Source of the DNA: Leifsonia sp. 1010
Lineage (GTDB): Bacteria > Actinomycetota > Actinomycetes > Actinomycetales > Microbacteriaceae
Reading direction: 5' to 3'
Assembly (NCBI RefSeq): GCF_031455295.1
Contig: NZ_JAVDSL010000001.1
Location: 1,488,001 to 1,552,000 of the forward strand
DNA length: 64,000 nucleotides
A program made the translations under genes and the position numbers. The notes under the pieces are model-generated. The model was given only the letters and a program-made list of their open reading frames with translations, was not told where the DNA came from and did no database searches. This document shows positions 51,385-60,179 of this stretch, piece by piece (positions within the stretch are counted from its first letter, which is position 1; every line of letters starts with the position of its first letter).

Positions 51385-52308
51385 CTAGACGGCGCGGATG
51401 GTCCAGGATGCGGTGGCCGATGCGCCCGGTTCGAGCACGATGAGGTCGGTGCCCGAGTTGTAGGCGTCCGGCGGGCACGTCATCGGCTCGACCGCCAGTC
51501 CGAGTCGGTTCAGCTCGGGGACGGGCTGGTCGGCCGTGTGGATCTGCACCCACGGGCAGTCCTCGCCCCAGGCGAGCTCCACTCCGGTGCCCTCCGCGGT
51601 CGTGACACGGACGACGGCCGCGCCGTCCGCCGAGCGGCTGAGGCCCGTGAAGGCGTGGTCGATGAACGTGTCGCCGATGGTCCGGGGCGTGCGGAAGTCC
51701 CAGTCGCCGTTCTGCTCGGTGGCGACGTCGGCCAGGCCGGTCGGGATCAGGCGGTCCTCGGTGACGGTGAGCACCTGGTCGGCGGGGAGCGACAGGGTCC
51801 AGTCGTCGACGCGCCCGTCGCCCGCGACGAGGTACGGGTGCGGGCCGGTGCCCCACGGTGCGCGCGTCGGGCCGGTGTTCGTCCCGGTCACCGTCGTGTG
51901 CAGGCCCTCCTCGTCGAGCGAGAACGCGACCGTCACCTCCACCCGGTGCGAGTAGCCGGCCTGCGCCTCGATGGTCGCCGCGAGCGTCACGCTGTCCGCG
52001 CCGCGATCGACGGCGACGAAGTCGAGCCACGCCGCCAGGCCGTGGAGGGCGTGGCCGCGGGACGGCTCGGTGAGCGCGAGCTGCTGCTCGTCGCCGTCGA
52101 ACGTGTAGCGGCCGTCGACGACCCGGTTCGGCCAGGGTGCGAGGGTGGCGCCGCGGAACGCGGGTCGCACCTCGTCGGCCTCGAACGGGACGACGAGGTC
52201 GCGTCCGTCGAACTGGAGCGTCCGCAGGGTGGCGCCGACCGACGCGATGGTCGCGTGGTAGTCGCCCGCCGTGAGGCCGAAGTGGGTACCGGAGATGGGT
52301 GTGCTCAT
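51385..52308 (-). CDS. Aldose 1-epimerase-family protein
   Basis: 307 residues of galactose mutarotase-like beta-sandwich fold. LAPWPNRVVDGRYTFDG (the NR motif that binds sugar), RGHALHGLAAWLDF with catalytic His, APWGTGPHPYLV with the second His, and late Glu in LAVEPMTCPPDAY. Full family length and cytoplasmic. It would speed anomer interconversion of galactose or glucose released by the glycosidases of this region. It starts 101 bp from the pucR stop, the gap holding a long inverted repeat. Confidence 0.88.
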   Translation of the reverse strand: MSTPISGTHFGLTAGDYHATIASVGATLRTLQFDGRDLVVPFEADEVRPAFRGATLAPWPNRVVDGRYTFDGDEQQLALTEPSRGHALHGLAAWLDFVAVDRGADSVTLAATIEAQAGYSHRVEVTVAFSLDEEGLHTTVTGTNTGPTRAPWGTGPHPYLVAGDGRVDDWTLSLPADQVLTVTEDRLIPTGLADVATEQNGDWDFRTPRTIGDTFIDHAFTGLSRSADGAAVVRVTTAEGTGVELAWGEDCPWVQIHTADQPVPELNRLGLAVEPMTCPPDAYNSGTDLIVLEPGASATASWTIRAV

Positions 52309-52331
52309 CCGCCCATTCTCTCCAACGATGC

Positions 52332-52410
52332 ACCCAAGCCAACAGTTCCTGAGTTTTTCGGGCGAATGAGGCGCGAAAGGGCGAAAAACTCAGGAGCTGT
52401 CGGCTTGGGT
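52332..52410. repeat. 29-bp imperfect inverted repeat overlapping pucR stop
   Basis: Left arm 52332-52360 (starts ACCCAAGCC, ends GAGTTTTTCG) and right arm 52382-52410 (starts CGAAAAACTC, ends GGCTTGGGT) match at 27 of 29 positions around a 21-nt loop. The right end includes the first base of the pucR stop complement. Read leftward after pucR, the stem contains a T5 run, so it may terminate pucR. Length and regularity also suit a REP- or MITE-like dispersed element. Confidence 0.75.
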
Positions 52411-53861
52411 CAGGCGGAGGCCCGGAGGGCGGCGTACAAGTCGGCGCGGGCGGCGAAGGAGGTCAGGTCGCGACCGAGCAGACGCTCCGCCTCGGCGACG
52501 CGCGCCCGCAGGGTGTGTCGGTGGATGCCGAGCTTGCGGGCGGCGACGTCGTACACGCCGTCCGAGTCGAGCCAGGTGCGCAGGACGCCCGGCAGCGTCG
52601 GGTCGGCCGCGGTCAGCGGCCGGAGTGCGCTCTGCGCCACCGCGCGGGCGTCCGGCGTGTGCAGCAGCGCCAGCATCCCGGCTCCCGCCACGTCTTCGAA
52701 CGAGGGGATGGGGTCATCGGCGGTCGCTCGGCCCCGCGCCGCGTTCGCCTGCTCCAGCGCGGCGGGCAGCGCATCCAGTTCGGTCGGAGCCGACAGGCCA
52801 CCGCGCAGGTCGAACCGCACCGCGATGGCCGAGGCCGCGTCGTCGTCGCCGAGCACCAGGAGGTCCGCGCCCTCCCGTGCGAAGAAGCCGGATGCGTTGG
52901 TCTCCAGCCAGTCGAGCGCGGCGGCGATCGCCGGGCCGGTCAGCACGGCGAGGCGCAGCGGTGCCGCGGGGAGCGCCCCCAGCACCGGCTCGGCGACGGA
53001 CGCGGCGACCCCCAGATCGCCCGCGAGCAGGGCACGCCACACCGCCGTTCGAAGGCGCTCCCGCGCCGCATCGGCCGCCCGCGACTGCTCGAGCGCCAGC
53101 CCGGCGAGGGCGACGACGCCGGTCACCACCTGCTGGGCCGCGGCATCCAACCCGTCCGAACCGACGGCCAGGACGCCGCGGAGGCGCCCCGCGGCGCCGA
53201 GGGTCTGCAGGGCGAACGGTCCGGCGTCGGTCCCGACCGTGCCCGCCGCGCGACGGCCGCTCCGCAGCAGCGGGTCGGCGGCGTCCGCGAGGGCCCTGCG
53301 GGCCCGTGCGTCGAGTGCACCCGACGGGTAACTGCGCGCCACAGCGCCGTCGCCGCCGACGAGCGCCACCGGCCGCTCGATCTGCCGCGACAGTTCGGAC
53401 AGCACCGCCCCGAGCGCGTCGGGCCGCAGCGCCGCGAGCGAGATCGCCCGCGACGCTCGCAGGGCCCACGTGCTGCGCGCGTACGCATCGGCGGCGACCC
53501 GGTCCGCCACGAACCGCGCCACGGCGATGAACGGCGTCCGATAGGGCACCTCGAAAAGCGGGAGGCCGTGACGGGTGCACGCGTCGACGAGCGCTGCCGG
53601 CGCCCCGTCACGGACCACCTCCGTGCCGAAGCCCAGCGCCGCGATGCCGTGCTCGGCCAGCCGGCCGACGTACGGGTCGGCGTCCTCCGGCGGCTCGGTC
53701 ACCAGGAGCACCTGGCCGCGCGACAGGAAGGGCGTCGGGTCGGGCAGGTCCGAGCTGTGCGCCCACGCCAGCGGCGCATCCGGGTCGCCCACTCCGGCGG
53801 GGGTCAGCAGGCGCAGGCCGAGCTCGCCGCGCGCGAGCAGCTGGGTGAGGGTGGCGGGCAT
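52410..53861 (-). CDS. PucR-family transcriptional regulator
   Basis: 483 residues. N-terminal PucR domain (LTQLLARGELGLRLLTPAG, then WAHSSDLPDPTPFLSRGQVLLVTE), a GAF-like or dimerisation middle, and C-terminal HTH_30 (GVYDVAARKLGIHRHTLRARVAEAERLLGRDL). PucR-type activators control purine, amine or GABA catabolism. The divergent gabT-gabD operon starts 91 bp away, so it is most likely its activator, sensing GABA or succinate semialdehyde. Confidence 0.88.
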   Translation of the reverse strand: MPATLTQLLARGELGLRLLTPAGVGDPDAPLAWAHSSDLPDPTPFLSRGQVLLVTEPPEDADPYVGRLAEHGIAALGFGTEVVRDGAPAALVDACTRHGLPLFEVPYRTPFIAVARFVADRVAADAYARSTWALRASRAISLAALRPDALGAVLSELSRQIERPVALVGGDGAVARSYPSGALDARARRALADAADPLLRSGRRAAGTVGTDAGPFALQTLGAAGRLRGVLAVGSDGLDAAAQQVVTGVVALAGLALEQSRAADAARERLRTAVWRALLAGDLGVAASVAEPVLGALPAAPLRLAVLTGPAIAAALDWLETNASGFFAREGADLLVLGDDDAASAIAVRFDLRGGLSAPTELDALPAALEQANAARGRATADDPIPSFEDVAGAGMLALLHTPDARAVAQSALRPLTAADPTLPGVLRTWLDSDGVYDVAARKLGIHRHTLRARVAEAERLLGRDLTSFAARADLYAALRASA

Positions 53862-53952
53862 CGTGCTCCATCTGCCAGGGTGTCGATCCCTGACGCTGCG
53901 ATTGTACGTCGCGTCCAGGTCGCGGTTCGCGCCGACTTCTTACATTCGACTC

Positions 53953-55314
53953 ATGACCATCCTCGACACCGCCATCGACACCCCCGTCGGCGGACCCTCG
54001 CTCCCGCAGGAGCGCCGGCTCGTCACCCCGATCCCCGGCCCCGAGTCGCGTAAGCGCGCCGAGCGCAAGGCGCAGGCCGTCGCCGCCGGCGTCGGCACCA
54101 CCATCCCCGTCTACACCGTCGCAGCGGGAGGCGGCGTGCTGGTGGATGTGGACGGCAACTCCCTCATCGACTTCGGCTCCGGCATCGCGGTGACGGGCGT
54201 GGGCAACGCCGCCCCGCGCGTCGTGGACGCCGTCACCGCCCAGGTCGCGGCCTTCACCCACACCTGCTTCACCGTCGCGCCGTACGACTCGTACGTCGAC
54301 GTGGCCGAGGCGCTCAACCGGCTGACGCCCGGCGACTTCGCCAAGCGCAGCGCCCTCTTCAACTCGGGTGCGGAGGCCGTCGAGAACGCGGTCAAGATCG
54401 CCCGCCACTACACGGGCAAGCAGGCCGTCGTCGCGTTCGACCACGCGTATCACGGCCGCACGAACCTCACGATGGGCCTCACCGCCAAGAACCAGCCGTA
54501 CAAGAACGGCTTCGGGCCGTTCGCCCCGGAGATCTACCGCGCACCGCTCAGCTACCCGCTGCGCGACGGCGGCCTCTCCGGCGCAGAGGCGGCCAAGCGC
54601 GCCATCACCATGATCGAGAAGCAGATCGGCGCATCCAACCTGGCCGCGCTCATCATCGAGCCCATCCAGGGCGAGGGCGGCTTCATCGTCCCGGCCGACG
54701 GCTTCCTCCCCGCCCTGCAGCACTGGGCGAACGCGAACGGCGTCGTCTTCATCGCGGATGAGGTGCAGACCGGCTTCGCTCGCACCGGCACCATGTTCGC
54801 GTCCGAGCAGTTCGGCATCGTCCCCGACCTCATCGTCACCGCGAAGGGGATCGCGGGCGGTCTCCCGCTGTCCGCCGTCACCGGCCGCGCCGAGATCATG
54901 GACGCCCCGCAGGTCGGTGGCCTCGGCGGCACCTACGGCGGCAACCCGCTCGCCTGCGTCGCCGCGCTCGCGGCCATCGAGACCTACGAGCAGGAGGACC
55001 TCGCAGCCCGCGCCCGGCAGATCGGCGACATCCTGTTCGAGAAGCTGGGCGCCCTGCGCGACGCGGACGCCCGCGTCGCCGAGGTGCGCGGCCGCGGTGC
55101 GATGGTCGCGATCGAGCTCGTCGACCCCGCCACGGGTGAGCCGGATGCCGCGCTCACCGCGAAGGTCGCCGCGGCCGCACACGCGGCGGGTGTCGTGCTG
55201 CTCACCTGCGGCACCTACGGCAACGTGATCCGCTTCCTCCCGCCGCTCAGCATCCCGGACCACCTCCTCATCGAGGGCCTGGACGTCGTTGCCGAGGCGG
55301 TGGCGGGCGCATGA
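53953..55314 (+). CDS. gabT: 4-aminobutyrate aminotransferase
   Basis: 453-residue class III PLP transaminase. GSGIAVTGVGN near the N-terminus, the NSGAEAVENAVKIAR phosphate-binding segment, FDHAYHGRTN, IIEPIQGEGGFIVP, FIADEVQTGFARTG, and PLP-lysine Lys298 in TAKGIAGG. It transfers the amino group of GABA to 2-oxoglutarate, yielding succinate semialdehyde. The stop overlaps the gabD start by 4 bp (ATGA), so both are co-translated. PucR lies divergent upstream. Confidence 0.94.
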   Translation: MTILDTAIDTPVGGPSLPQERRLVTPIPGPESRKRAERKAQAVAAGVGTTIPVYTVAAGGGVLVDVDGNSLIDFGSGIAVTGVGNAAPRVVDAVTAQVAAFTHTCFTVAPYDSYVDVAEALNRLTPGDFAKRSALFNSGAEAVENAVKIARHYTGKQAVVAFDHAYHGRTNLTMGLTAKNQPYKNGFGPFAPEIYRAPLSYPLRDGGLSGAEAAKRAITMIEKQIGASNLAALIIEPIQGEGGFIVPADGFLPALQHWANANGVVFIADEVQTGFARTGTMFASEQFGIVPDLIVTAKGIAGGLPLSAVTGRAEIMDAPQVGGLGGTYGGNPLACVAALAAIETYEQEDLAARARQIGDILFEKLGALRDADARVAEVRGRGAMVAIELVDPATGEPDAALTAKVAAAAHAAGVVLLTCGTYGNVIRFLPPLSIPDHLLIEGLDVVAEAVAGA

Positions 55315-56795
55315 CCATCGTCGACACCACCGCTGAGCTGACCGCACGCGAGGCCGAGCTGCTCGCCCGCGTGCCCGACGGCCTGTTCATCGCGGGCCGC
55401 TGGGAGGCGGGCTCACGCGATCCGATCCAGGTGCAGGACCCGGCCACCGGACGCGTCATCAAGCGCATCGCCAACGCCGATCCCTCCGACGGGGTGCGCG
55501 CCCTGGATGCGGCGGTCGCGGCAGCCGACGAGTGGGCCGCCACCGCGCCCCGCGTCCGCGCCGAGATCCTCCGCCGCGCCTTCGACCTGCTGCAGGAGCG
55601 CCGCGACGACTTCGCCCTGCTGATGACGCTCGAGATGGGCAAGCCGCTCGCCGAGGCGAACGGCGAGGTCACCTACGGCGGCGAGTTCCTACGCTGGTTC
55701 TCGGAGGAGGCGGTGCGCATCTCCGGCCGCTTCGGCCAGAACCCCGAGGGCACCGGCACGATGGTCGTCTCGCAGCGCCCGGTCGGCCCGTGCTTTCTGA
55801 TCACCCCGTGGAACTTCCCGCTCGCCATGGCCACCCGGAAGATCGCGCCGGCGCTCGCCGCCGGCTGCACGGTCGTGGTGAAGCCCGCCGAGCTGACGCC
55901 CCTGACCACGCTGTTCTTCGCGCAGCTGCTCGCCGACGCGGGAGTGCCCGCCGGCGTCGTGAACGTCATCCCGACGAGCACGGCGCGCACGGTCTCCGAG
56001 CCGATCATCGCCGACCCGCGGCTGCGGAAGCTGTCGTTCACGGGCTCCACCCCTGTGGGCCGGTCGTTGCTCGCCCAGGCCGGTCAGAACGTCCTGCGCA
56101 CGTCGATGGAGCTCGGCGGAAACGCGCCGTTCGTCGTGTTCGGCGACGCCGACCTGGACAAGGCGGTCGAGGGCGCGATGCTCGCGAAGTTCCGCAACAT
56201 CGGCCAGGCCTGCACCGCCGCGAACCGGTTCATCGTGCACGAGTCGGTCGCCGACGAGTTCGCCCGCCGGGTCACCGAGAAGGTGGAGGCGCTGCGGATC
56301 GGTCGCGGCACCGAGGAGGGCGTCACCATCGGGCCGCTGATCGACGACCGTGCCGTCGCATCCATGTCGGCCCTGGTCGAGGATGCGGTGGGCCGCGGTG
56401 CCCGCGTGCTCACCGGCGGTGCCGCGCCGGAGGGCGACGGCTGCTTCTTCGAGCCGACCGTGATCGTGGATGTGCAGCCTGGCAGCGAGATCCTCCGCGA
56501 GGAGATCTTCGGGCCGATCCTCGCGATCACCACCTTCTCGACCGAAGACGAGGCGGTGGCCGCGGCGAACTCCACCGAGTACGGCCTCGTCGGCTACGTG
56601 TTCACCCAGGACCTCGCCCGCGGCCAGCGGATGATCGACCGCATCGACACCGGGATGATGGGCCTCAACACGGGGCTGGTGTCGAACGCTGCGGCGCCGT
56701 TCGGCGGTGTGAAGCAGTCGGGCCTGGGCCGCGAGGGCGGCCTGGAGGGCATCCACGAGTACCTCAGCACGAAATACACGCTGATCCCGGCCTGA
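55311..56795 (+). CDS. gabD: Succinate-semialdehyde dehydrogenase
   Basis: 494-residue aldehyde dehydrogenase. TPWNFPLAMATRKIAPALAAG, FTGSTPVG, catalytic Glu267 (MELGGNAP) and Cys301 (NIGQACTAANR) are all in place. EEIFGPILAI and the GabD-typical FGGVKQSGLGREGG end are present. It oxidises succinate semialdehyde to succinate, feeding the TCA cycle. Translational coupling to gabT makes the function near certain; NAD or NADP preference is not clear. Confidence 0.95.
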   Translation: MTIVDTTAELTAREAELLARVPDGLFIAGRWEAGSRDPIQVQDPATGRVIKRIANADPSDGVRALDAAVAAADEWAATAPRVRAEILRRAFDLLQERRDDFALLMTLEMGKPLAEANGEVTYGGEFLRWFSEEAVRISGRFGQNPEGTGTMVVSQRPVGPCFLITPWNFPLAMATRKIAPALAAGCTVVVKPAELTPLTTLFFAQLLADAGVPAGVVNVIPTSTARTVSEPIIADPRLRKLSFTGSTPVGRSLLAQAGQNVLRTSMELGGNAPFVVFGDADLDKAVEGAMLAKFRNIGQACTAANRFIVHESVADEFARRVTEKVEALRIGRGTEEGVTIGPLIDDRAVASMSALVEDAVGRGARVLTGGAAPEGDGCFFEPTVIVDVQPGSEILREEIFGPILAITTFSTEDEAVAAANSTEYGLVGYVFTQDLARGQRMIDRIDTGMMGLNTGLVSNAAAPFGGVKQSGLGREGGLEGIHEYLSTKYTLIPA

Positions 56796-56822
56796 CCTGG
56801 ATGACGTGGGAGAGCGCGCCGA

Positions 56823-57047
56823 TCAGTCGGCGCGCTCTTCTGCGTTCAGCTCCTGCTTGACGTCGTGCTCGATCAGGACAGGCACGAAGTCGCGGACCGG
56901 CGCCCCGTCGAACTCCTCGTGGTGCTTCTCGACCAGCTCGTCGATGCGCTCGCGCGGCACCTCGGGATAGCGTTCGGCGAGCCGCTCGGCGGCGTGCTCG
57001 ACGGCGAGGTCCTCTTCGTTGGCGTTCTGGCGGTCGTCGATCGTCAT
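56823..57047 (-). CDS. Small helical protein (three-helix bundle dimerisation-like)
   Basis: 74 residues, strongly charged and helical. The segment LAERYPEVPRERIDELVEKHHEEFDGAPVRDFVPVLIEH recalls the three-helix-bundle dimerisation family of small actinobacterial proteins with the RDFVPVLVE motif. No catalytic or DNA-binding feature. ATG 57047 is chosen because the protein begins cleanly with MTIDD; a longer frame would run antisense to the PhzF gene. Function unknown. Confidence 0.65.
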   Translation of the reverse strand: MTIDDRQNANEEDLAVEHAAERLAERYPEVPRERIDELVEKHHEEFDGAPVRDFVPVLIEHDVKQELNAEERAD

Positions 57048-57105
57048 GGCGCGATTATGCACCCGCCGGGTTAACGAAGTGGAGGCCTTCTGCCAGGCTG
57101 ATGCC

Positions 57106-57798
57106 ATGGATGAGACCATCGAAGTAGTCGTCGTTCGCGTGTTCACGAACGAGAGCGGCCGTAACGGCAACGAGCTCGGCATCATCACGAGCTCGCCGGC
57201 CACCGCGTCCCGCGAGCAGGACATCGCCAACGCGCTCGGGTTCAGCGAGACCGTGTTCGTGGATGCGCTGGATGAGGCGGGGCGCGCCGCCACGATCCGC
57301 ATCTTCACGCCGGCGCGGGAGCTGCCGTTCGCGGGCCACCCGAGTGTCGGCACGGCCTGGTGGCTGTCCGATCAGCGGACCCCGGTCGATGTGCTGCGGG
57401 AGCCGGCGGGGGATGTCGAGGCCACCGTCGACGACGACACCGCGTGGATCACCGCCCGAGCCGAGTGGGCGCCCACCTTCGAGTGGCTCGAGTTGCAGTC
57501 GCCGGAGGACGTGGATGCGCTCGACCCGTTCGCGTTCACCTCCGGCCACCACTACGCCTACGCGTGGATCGACGAGGCCGCGGGCACGTTGCGCTCGCGG
57601 ATGTTCGCGCCGGACATGGGCATCATCGAAGATGAAGCGACGGGCGCGGCGGCCATCGCGCTGACGGCGCGCCTGGGGCGGCCGCTCAGCATCCTGCAGG
57701 GCGAGGGGTCGCAGCTGGCGACCGAGCCGCTCGGCGACGGCCGCATCCGAGTCGGCGGGAGCACGGTCTATGACCGCACCATCGAGGCGACGCTCTAG
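57106..57798 (+). CDS. PhzF-family isomerase-like protein, short form
   Basis: 230 residues, shorter than the usual 260-300. Two-lobed PhzF fold signatures: VVRVFTNESGRNGNELGII, the catalytic-type Glu in GFSETVFVD, ARELPFAGHPSVGTAWWL, and EDEATGAAAIAL in the second lobe. Missing length lies mainly between lobes. Members include isomerases and epimerases of unknown physiological substrate. Divergent from the small helical protein gene with 58 bp between. A strong bidirectional hairpin follows. Confidence 0.82.
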   Translation: MDETIEVVVVRVFTNESGRNGNELGIITSSPATASREQDIANALGFSETVFVDALDEAGRAATIRIFTPARELPFAGHPSVGTAWWLSDQRTPVDVLREPAGDVEATVDDDTAWITARAEWAPTFEWLELQSPEDVDALDPFAFTSGHHYAYAWIDEAAGTLRSRMFAPDMGIIEDEATGAAAIALTARLGRPLSILQGEGSQLATEPLGDGRIRVGGSTVYDRTIEATL

Positions 57799-57814
57799 CA
57801 GCGGTCTCCGAAAC

Positions 57815-57854
57815 GCGGCACGCCGCCATCCCGAGCGGGATGACGGCGTGCCGC
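57815..57854. terminator. Bidirectional terminator between phzF-like gene and katA
   Basis: Two 18-nt arms (57815-57832 and 57837-57854) pair with a single C/A mismatch around the loop GAGC; stem outer part GCGGCACGCCG/CGGCGTGCCGC, inner CATCCC/GGGATG. It lies between two converging stop codons. Confidence 0.75.
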
Positions 57855-57873
57855 GCCTGTGGACGGGTCGTGC

Positions 57874-59367
57874 CTACTCGGCGACGCCCACGTACTCCGC
57901 AGCCTCGTCCGGGGTCTGCGCCGCCGAGTCGAGGCGGTCGCGCAGCGCACGGCCGAGGGATGCGTCCACGTTCGTCCAGTATTGGATGGCGCGCTCGCGG
58001 ATGTCCTCGCGCTTCACCCCTCCGACGGCGCCGGCGATCGTGTCGAGGAACCGGGCGCGTGCCGCGTCGTCGAACACCTCGCGGTACAGCGTGCCGGCCT
58101 GGCCGAAGTCGTCGTCCTCCGCGTGCAGCGTCGCCGCCGAGCGGACGAGCGCGCCGTCGGACTCCCACGAGCCCTCGCCGGCGCGGTCCGCCTGGGCGGA
58201 CGGGCCGCCGAACGAGTTGGGCGCGTACACCGGGGCGTCCGCCGGCTTGAAGCCGTGGCGCGCCGCGCCGTCCTGCGAGTAGTTGTGCACCGGGGCGACC
58301 GGGCGGTTAACCGGCAGCTCGTTGTAGTTGGTGCCGACGCGGTAGCGCTGGGCGTCAGGGTAGGAGAACACGCGGGCCATCAGCATCTTGTCGGGGCTGA
58401 TGTCGATGCCGGGAACGGTGTTCGCCGGGGAGAACGCGGCCTGCTCGATCTCCGCGAAGAAGTTCTGCGGGTTCTCGTTGAGGGTGTGGATGCCGACCTC
58501 GATCAGCGGGTAGTCGCTGTGCGGCCACACCTTGGTCAGGTCGAACGGGTTGAAGCGGTACGTCTTGGCGTCCTCGTACGGCATGACCTGGACGGACACG
58601 CGCCACGCCGGGAAGTCGCCGCGCTCGATCGCCTCGTACAGGTCGCGGCGGTAGTAGTCCGCGTCGGCGCCGGCGAGCTGCTCCGCCTCGACGCCCGTGA
58701 TCTCCTCGTTGCCCTGCAGCGAGTGGAAGTGGTACTTCACCCAGAAGCGCTCGCCCGCCGCGTTGATCCACTGGTAGGTGTGCGAGCCGTAGCCGGGCAT
58801 GGTCCGCCACGAGCGGGGGAGTCCGCGGTCGCCCATGAGGTAGGTGACCTGGTGGGCCGACTCGGGCGACAGCGTCCAGAAGTCCCACTGCATGTCGGCG
58901 TCGCGGAGGCCGGAGCCGGGAAGGCGCTTCTGCGAGTGGATGAAGTCGGGGAACTTGATGCCGTCGCGGATGAAGAAGACGGGGGTGTTGTTGCCGACGA
59001 TGTCGTAGTTGCCCTCGGTCGTGTAGAACTTCACCGAGAAGCCGCGCACGTCGCGCCAGGTGTCGGGTGAGCCCTGCTCGCCGGCGACCGACGAGAACCG
59101 CTGGAGGGTGCGGGTGGCGGTGCCGGGCTGGAACACCGCCGCCTTGGTGTAGGCCGTCACGTCGCCGGTGACGACGAACTCGCCGAAGGCTCCGCCGCCC
59201 TTCGCGTGGACGATGCGCTCGGGGATGCGTTCACGGTTGAACTGGGCGAGCTTCTCGACGAGGTAGCGGTCGTGCAGCGCGGTGACGCCGTCGCGTCCCG
59301 CCGTCAGCGAGTGGGCGTCGCTGGCGACGGGGGTTCCGGTCTGGGTCGTGGTGTAGTCGTCCGTCAT
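57874..59367 (-). CDS. katA: Monofunctional haem catalase
   Basis: 497 residues, small-subunit clade length. Distal His54 in [14 protein letters not shown], distal Asn in VGNNTPVFF (about 125-133), and proximal haem-ligand Tyr336 in [14 protein letters not shown] are all present. It disproportionates hydrogen peroxide in the cytoplasm. GGGAG precedes ATG 59367; longer frames run antisense into the Fur-family gene region. A Fur-type regulator is encoded 40 bp upstream on the same strand, implying peroxide- or iron-responsive control. Confidence 0.95.
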   Translation of the reverse strand: MTDDYTTTQTGTPVASDAHSLTAGRDGVTALHDRYLVEKLAQFNRERIPERIVHAKGGGAFGEFVVTGDVTAYTKAAVFQPGTATRTLQRFSSVAGEQGSPDTWRDVRGFSVKFYTTEGNYDIVGNNTPVFFIRDGIKFPDFIHSQKRLPGSGLRDADMQWDFWTLSPESAHQVTYLMGDRGLPRSWRTMPGYGSHTYQWINAAGERFWVKYHFHSLQGNEEITGVEAEQLAGADADYYRRDLYEAIERGDFPAWRVSVQVMPYEDAKTYRFNPFDLTKVWPHSDYPLIEVGIHTLNENPQNFFAEIEQAAFSPANTVPGIDISPDKMLMARVFSYPDAQRYRVGTNYNELPVNRPVAPVHNYSQDGAARHGFKPADAPVYAPNSFGGPSAQADRAGEGSWESDGALVRSAATLHAEDDDFGQAGTLYREVFDDAARARFLDTIAGAVGGVKREDIRERAIQYWTNVDASLGRALRDRLDSAAQTPDEAAEYVGVAE

Positions 59368-59407
59368 AGTTCTCCCGGTGTCGGTGAGCGCTCGCGAGTC
59401 TGAGCGT

Positions 59408-59848
59408 TCAGGATTGCTGAGCGCGCGTGGCGCGCTCCTGGCAGGACGGGCACAGGCCCCAGAAGGTGACCTCGGCCGTGTCGATCGCGAAGCCTCCCGC
59501 ATCCGAGGGATGCAGGCAGGGCGCGTGACCGACGACGCAGTCGACGTCGGCGACCGCGCCGCATCCGGTGCACACCACGTGGTGGTGGTTGTCACCGATG
59601 CGTCGCTCGTAGAGCGCGGCGGAGCCCGCCGGCTCGATCCGCCGCAGCAGTCCCGCCGCGGTCAGGTCGCCCAGAACGTTGTGCACGTTCTGGATCGACG
59701 TGCCCGGAAGCGACGGCAGCACCGTCCGGAAGACGGTCTCCGCGTCGGCGTGTGGTCGGTCCGTCAGCGCTTCCAGCACCGCTACCCGGCCGCGGGTCGC
59801 CTTCAGGCCGGCCTCGCGCAGTGCGCTCTCGAGCCGTGCCGTGTCCAT
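59408..59848 (-). CDS. Fur-family regulator (PerR/FurA-like) upstream of katA
   Basis: 146 residues. Winged HTH ([26 protein letters not shown] through [21 protein letters not shown]), metal-site sequence [19 protein letters not shown] and C-terminal CPSCQ, giving two CxxC pairs for structural zinc. Layout upstream of a catalase fits a PerR/FurA-type peroxide sensor. The A/T-rich TTTT-GAATTACT-AAAA (59869-59884), 20 bp upstream, is a plausible autoregulatory box. Expression probably extends into katA. Confidence 0.88.
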   Translation of the reverse strand: MDTARLESALREAGLKATRGRVAVLEALTDRPHADAETVFRTVLPSLPGTSIQNVHNVLGDLTAAGLLRRIEPAGSAALYERRIGDNHHHVVCTGCGAVADVDCVVGHAPCLHPSDAGGFAIDTAEVTFWGLCPSCQERATRAQQS

Positions 59849-59878
59849 GACTCGACCCTAGCCCGTCATTTTGAATTA

Positions 59879-60073
59879 CTAAAAATACGTGATGACCCGG
59901 GCGTGGCGCCGCCCGAGTTCCCCGCGCGAGCGGCGGGTCGGCAGTTTCTCGTGTGCGATGGTGACCGGGCCGATGGCCTTGCTGATCGTGCGCAGGGCGT
60001 CGCCCTCGGTCTCGGCCTCGACGGCGACGACCATGCGACGTCGGTCGCGGCTGCGAATCACAGTGAGTTCCAT
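59879..60073 (-). CDS. Small basic protein, unknown
   Basis: 64 residues from ATG 60073, preceded by GGAGAGGAG. Sequence RSRDRRRMVVAVEAETEGDALRTIS suggests a small alpha/beta fold and the tail is Arg-rich. No family recognised. It reads toward fur, and its stop lies in the presumed Fur box, 30 bp from the fur ATG, so it could be part of the same transcript. A longer frame from 60112 is possible but lacks a ribosome-binding site. Confidence 0.45.
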   Translation of the reverse strand: MELTVIRSRDRRRMVVAVEAETEGDALRTISKAIGPVTIAHEKLPTRRSRGELGRRHARVITYF

Positions 60074-60179
60074 GACGCTCCTCTCCTCCCGCCCCCTGCG
60101 GGTGTCACTCACTTGAGACGAAACGATGGAGCGGTCGTGACGCCGGAGCCGGGCGTTCGCAGACGTCTGTCAGGAATTG

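Noticed and set aside
57048-57353. Longer start for the small helical protein on the minus strand
   Set aside because: Would overlap the PhzF-like gene antisense; ATG 57047 gives a compact conserved-looking protein.
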